Assembly (NCBI GenBank): GCA_964023275.1
Contig: OZ029918.1
Coordinates: 38,239,477-38,303,476, forward strand
Direction of reading: 5' to 3'
From: Norana najaformis
Lineage: Eukaryota > Annelida > Clitellata > Crassiclitellata > Hormogastridae
DNA: 64,000 bases
Below are positions 62,945 through 64,000 of the stretch, piece by piece. The first letter of the stretch is position 1; every line of letters begins with the position of its first letter. Under the pieces are notes generated by a model. That model searched no databases. It saw nothing but the letters and a program-made list of their open reading frames with translations, and was not told the origin of the DNA. The position numbers were made by a program, and so were the translations under genes.

Positions 62945-63445
62945 AGAAAAGCACAAAAGCGGAACATCCTTAAAATCTGGAAATCGCTCCATCCCTCCGT
63001 AATAAACTGCCGCCAAAATTACGACAATTATCTGACCCAATCATACGAAACTTACCAACACTTCACCCCTTGCAATCTCTGCGCAGGTCTTTCACTCAAA
63101 CTAAAACACTCCTCTTTCACAAATCCTGTCCTGATTCCTCTTCTTCCCTTATCTATCCTGCAGATCTAATTACGAACACTATTGAACGTAGTCGTCTGAC
63201 CACCTGTCTGCATGACTCTTGGATCTTGACCTAGAACCTTCTATCTCTTATCCCTCTTTCAGCTCCAATCCAAACATCACCCACCGTGTCTGCCACGTAT
63301 CTGTCTCTCTGCCTGACTCTTGGATCCTGGAGCAGAACCCTTCCTGCCTATCGAGTTTGTTTTGACTGAGCGCCTGTGAATAAGCTGGTCTCCGTGACAC
63401 TCATTGGCTCTCATTGTAGAAATCTCGGGATTATGATTACGATAC
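62945..63445 (+). mobile_element. Two adjacent family L LINE 3' ends
   Basis: 62945-63160 reads LRNKLPPKLRQLSDP and FTQTKTLLFHKSCP on the plus strand. 63220-63445 is a typical L UTR ending in GGGATTATGATTACGATACG. Confidence 0.7.
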
Positions 63446-64000
63446 GCTCACGACTTTACTCTCCCAACATGGCTCGCTGTCATTCTACATCGACACAGAG
63501 TATACTCCGAGTGAAGCCAGAACAGCAGTGGAAGTCTCCCACGTACACACAGTAGCACAAAATGGCCGTGGCTGTACACGAGTGTACGCCAGGTTTCGCG
63601 TGTCCACTCGAAACCGCCGTCAGCTCTTGATCGATACTAACCAGCAGCGCTCCGTGCGAGCGCCGGCGATGACCGCGGCTGTTCCAGGCTCTGCGCCGCC
63701 TCCACCTGCGTCTTCACCCATTCATCGCCTTCCCCAGACCCGCTTTCGTCAGCGAAACAGTCATCCAACGCGAATCCAAGCTAGATTGGGGTGAGACTGG
63801 TATCGTTTACACCATGGAGGTTGTTTTACACCGACGCAGAGGACCACCACTGCCCGTACGTGCACACCTACTTAGCCCAAGCCTCCAGCGCGTCTGCTAC
63901 TGAGTGGATATTACACCCTGCCCGGCTGCAGTCTTAGACGGAAGGGAGGCTACGATGCCAGGCGAGGATGATGATATCGTAGCGCCAGCCTCCGCTGAAG
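63446..64000. other. GC-richer unique end, gene status unclear
   Basis: A plus-strand frame 63528-63794 (88 codons) is Pro/Arg-rich with an internal ATG at 63669 (MTAAVPGSAPPPPASSP). It could be a 5' exon of a gene running off the window or chance; no domain is visible. Confidence 0.25.

Overview
This is a gene-sparse, repeat-rich piece of an animal nuclear genome. The evidence is four animal genes with GT-AG introns or metazoan families (a syntaxin-17-like SNARE, a TMBIM/lifeguard protein, a TRM10-family tRNA methyltransferase, a rhodopsin-class GPCR), a TTAGGG-type interstitial telomeric tract, tRNA-derived SINEs, L2/CR1-like LINE 3' ends and very abundant microsatellites. It is most likely an invertebrate bilaterian; the species cannot be fixed from the sequence. 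All four genes read on the minus strand.

Layout. 1-23 kb: no gene recognised. It holds dispersed repeats, a degenerate telomeric array (4.07-4.23 kb), a 35-bp minisatellite (4.5-5.2 kb), a 129-bp higher-order GGAT repeat (7.25-7.97 kb), a 75-bp-arm palindrome (8.45-8.63 kb), a 25-bp minisatellite (9.9-10.25 kb) and a 370-bp AAT tract. 23.5-24.4 kb: intronless TRMT10B-like gene. 26.0-26.6 kb: 5'-truncated LINE with an open reverse-transcriptase C-terminus. 28.8-30.3 kb: intronless GPCR whose third extracellular loop carries about nine 13-residue repeats; its start-codon region is duplicated 3 kb away. 30.4-39.1 kb: duplicated segments and repeats. 39.2-45.7 kb: STX17-like gene, reconstructed here from eight small exons, with a ninth, phase-1/phase-1 exon encoding an intact C3HC4 RING finger between two STX17 exons. 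46-51.5 kb: repeats and unassigned DNA. 51.5-59.0 kb: ten-coding-exon TMBIM/GRINA-like gene giving a 383-residue protein. 59-64 kb: repeats.

Dispersed repeat families named here: L (LINE 3' ends with an ATTACG tail), M (second LINE family, 3' end GGCGCTATAGAAGT-like), T (tRNA-Thr-like SINE), B (about 115 bp, ends in ACTACTACTA), C (tract with GACGTCAACGGCC and TTAGACACCTTTAAA), D (tract with GGCGTGGCGCCCATTCAAAC, ends in TTTACA repeats).

The genes do not form an operon. STX17 and TMBIM3/GRINA proteins both act in endomembrane biology (autophagosome fusion; Golgi/ER calcium and cell-death control), but their neighbourhood here may be chance. The strongest novelty candidates are the RING cassette exon in the autophagic SNARE gene, the repeat-expanded extracellular loop of the GPCR, and splice-donor-bearing tandem repeats next to STX17 exon 3.
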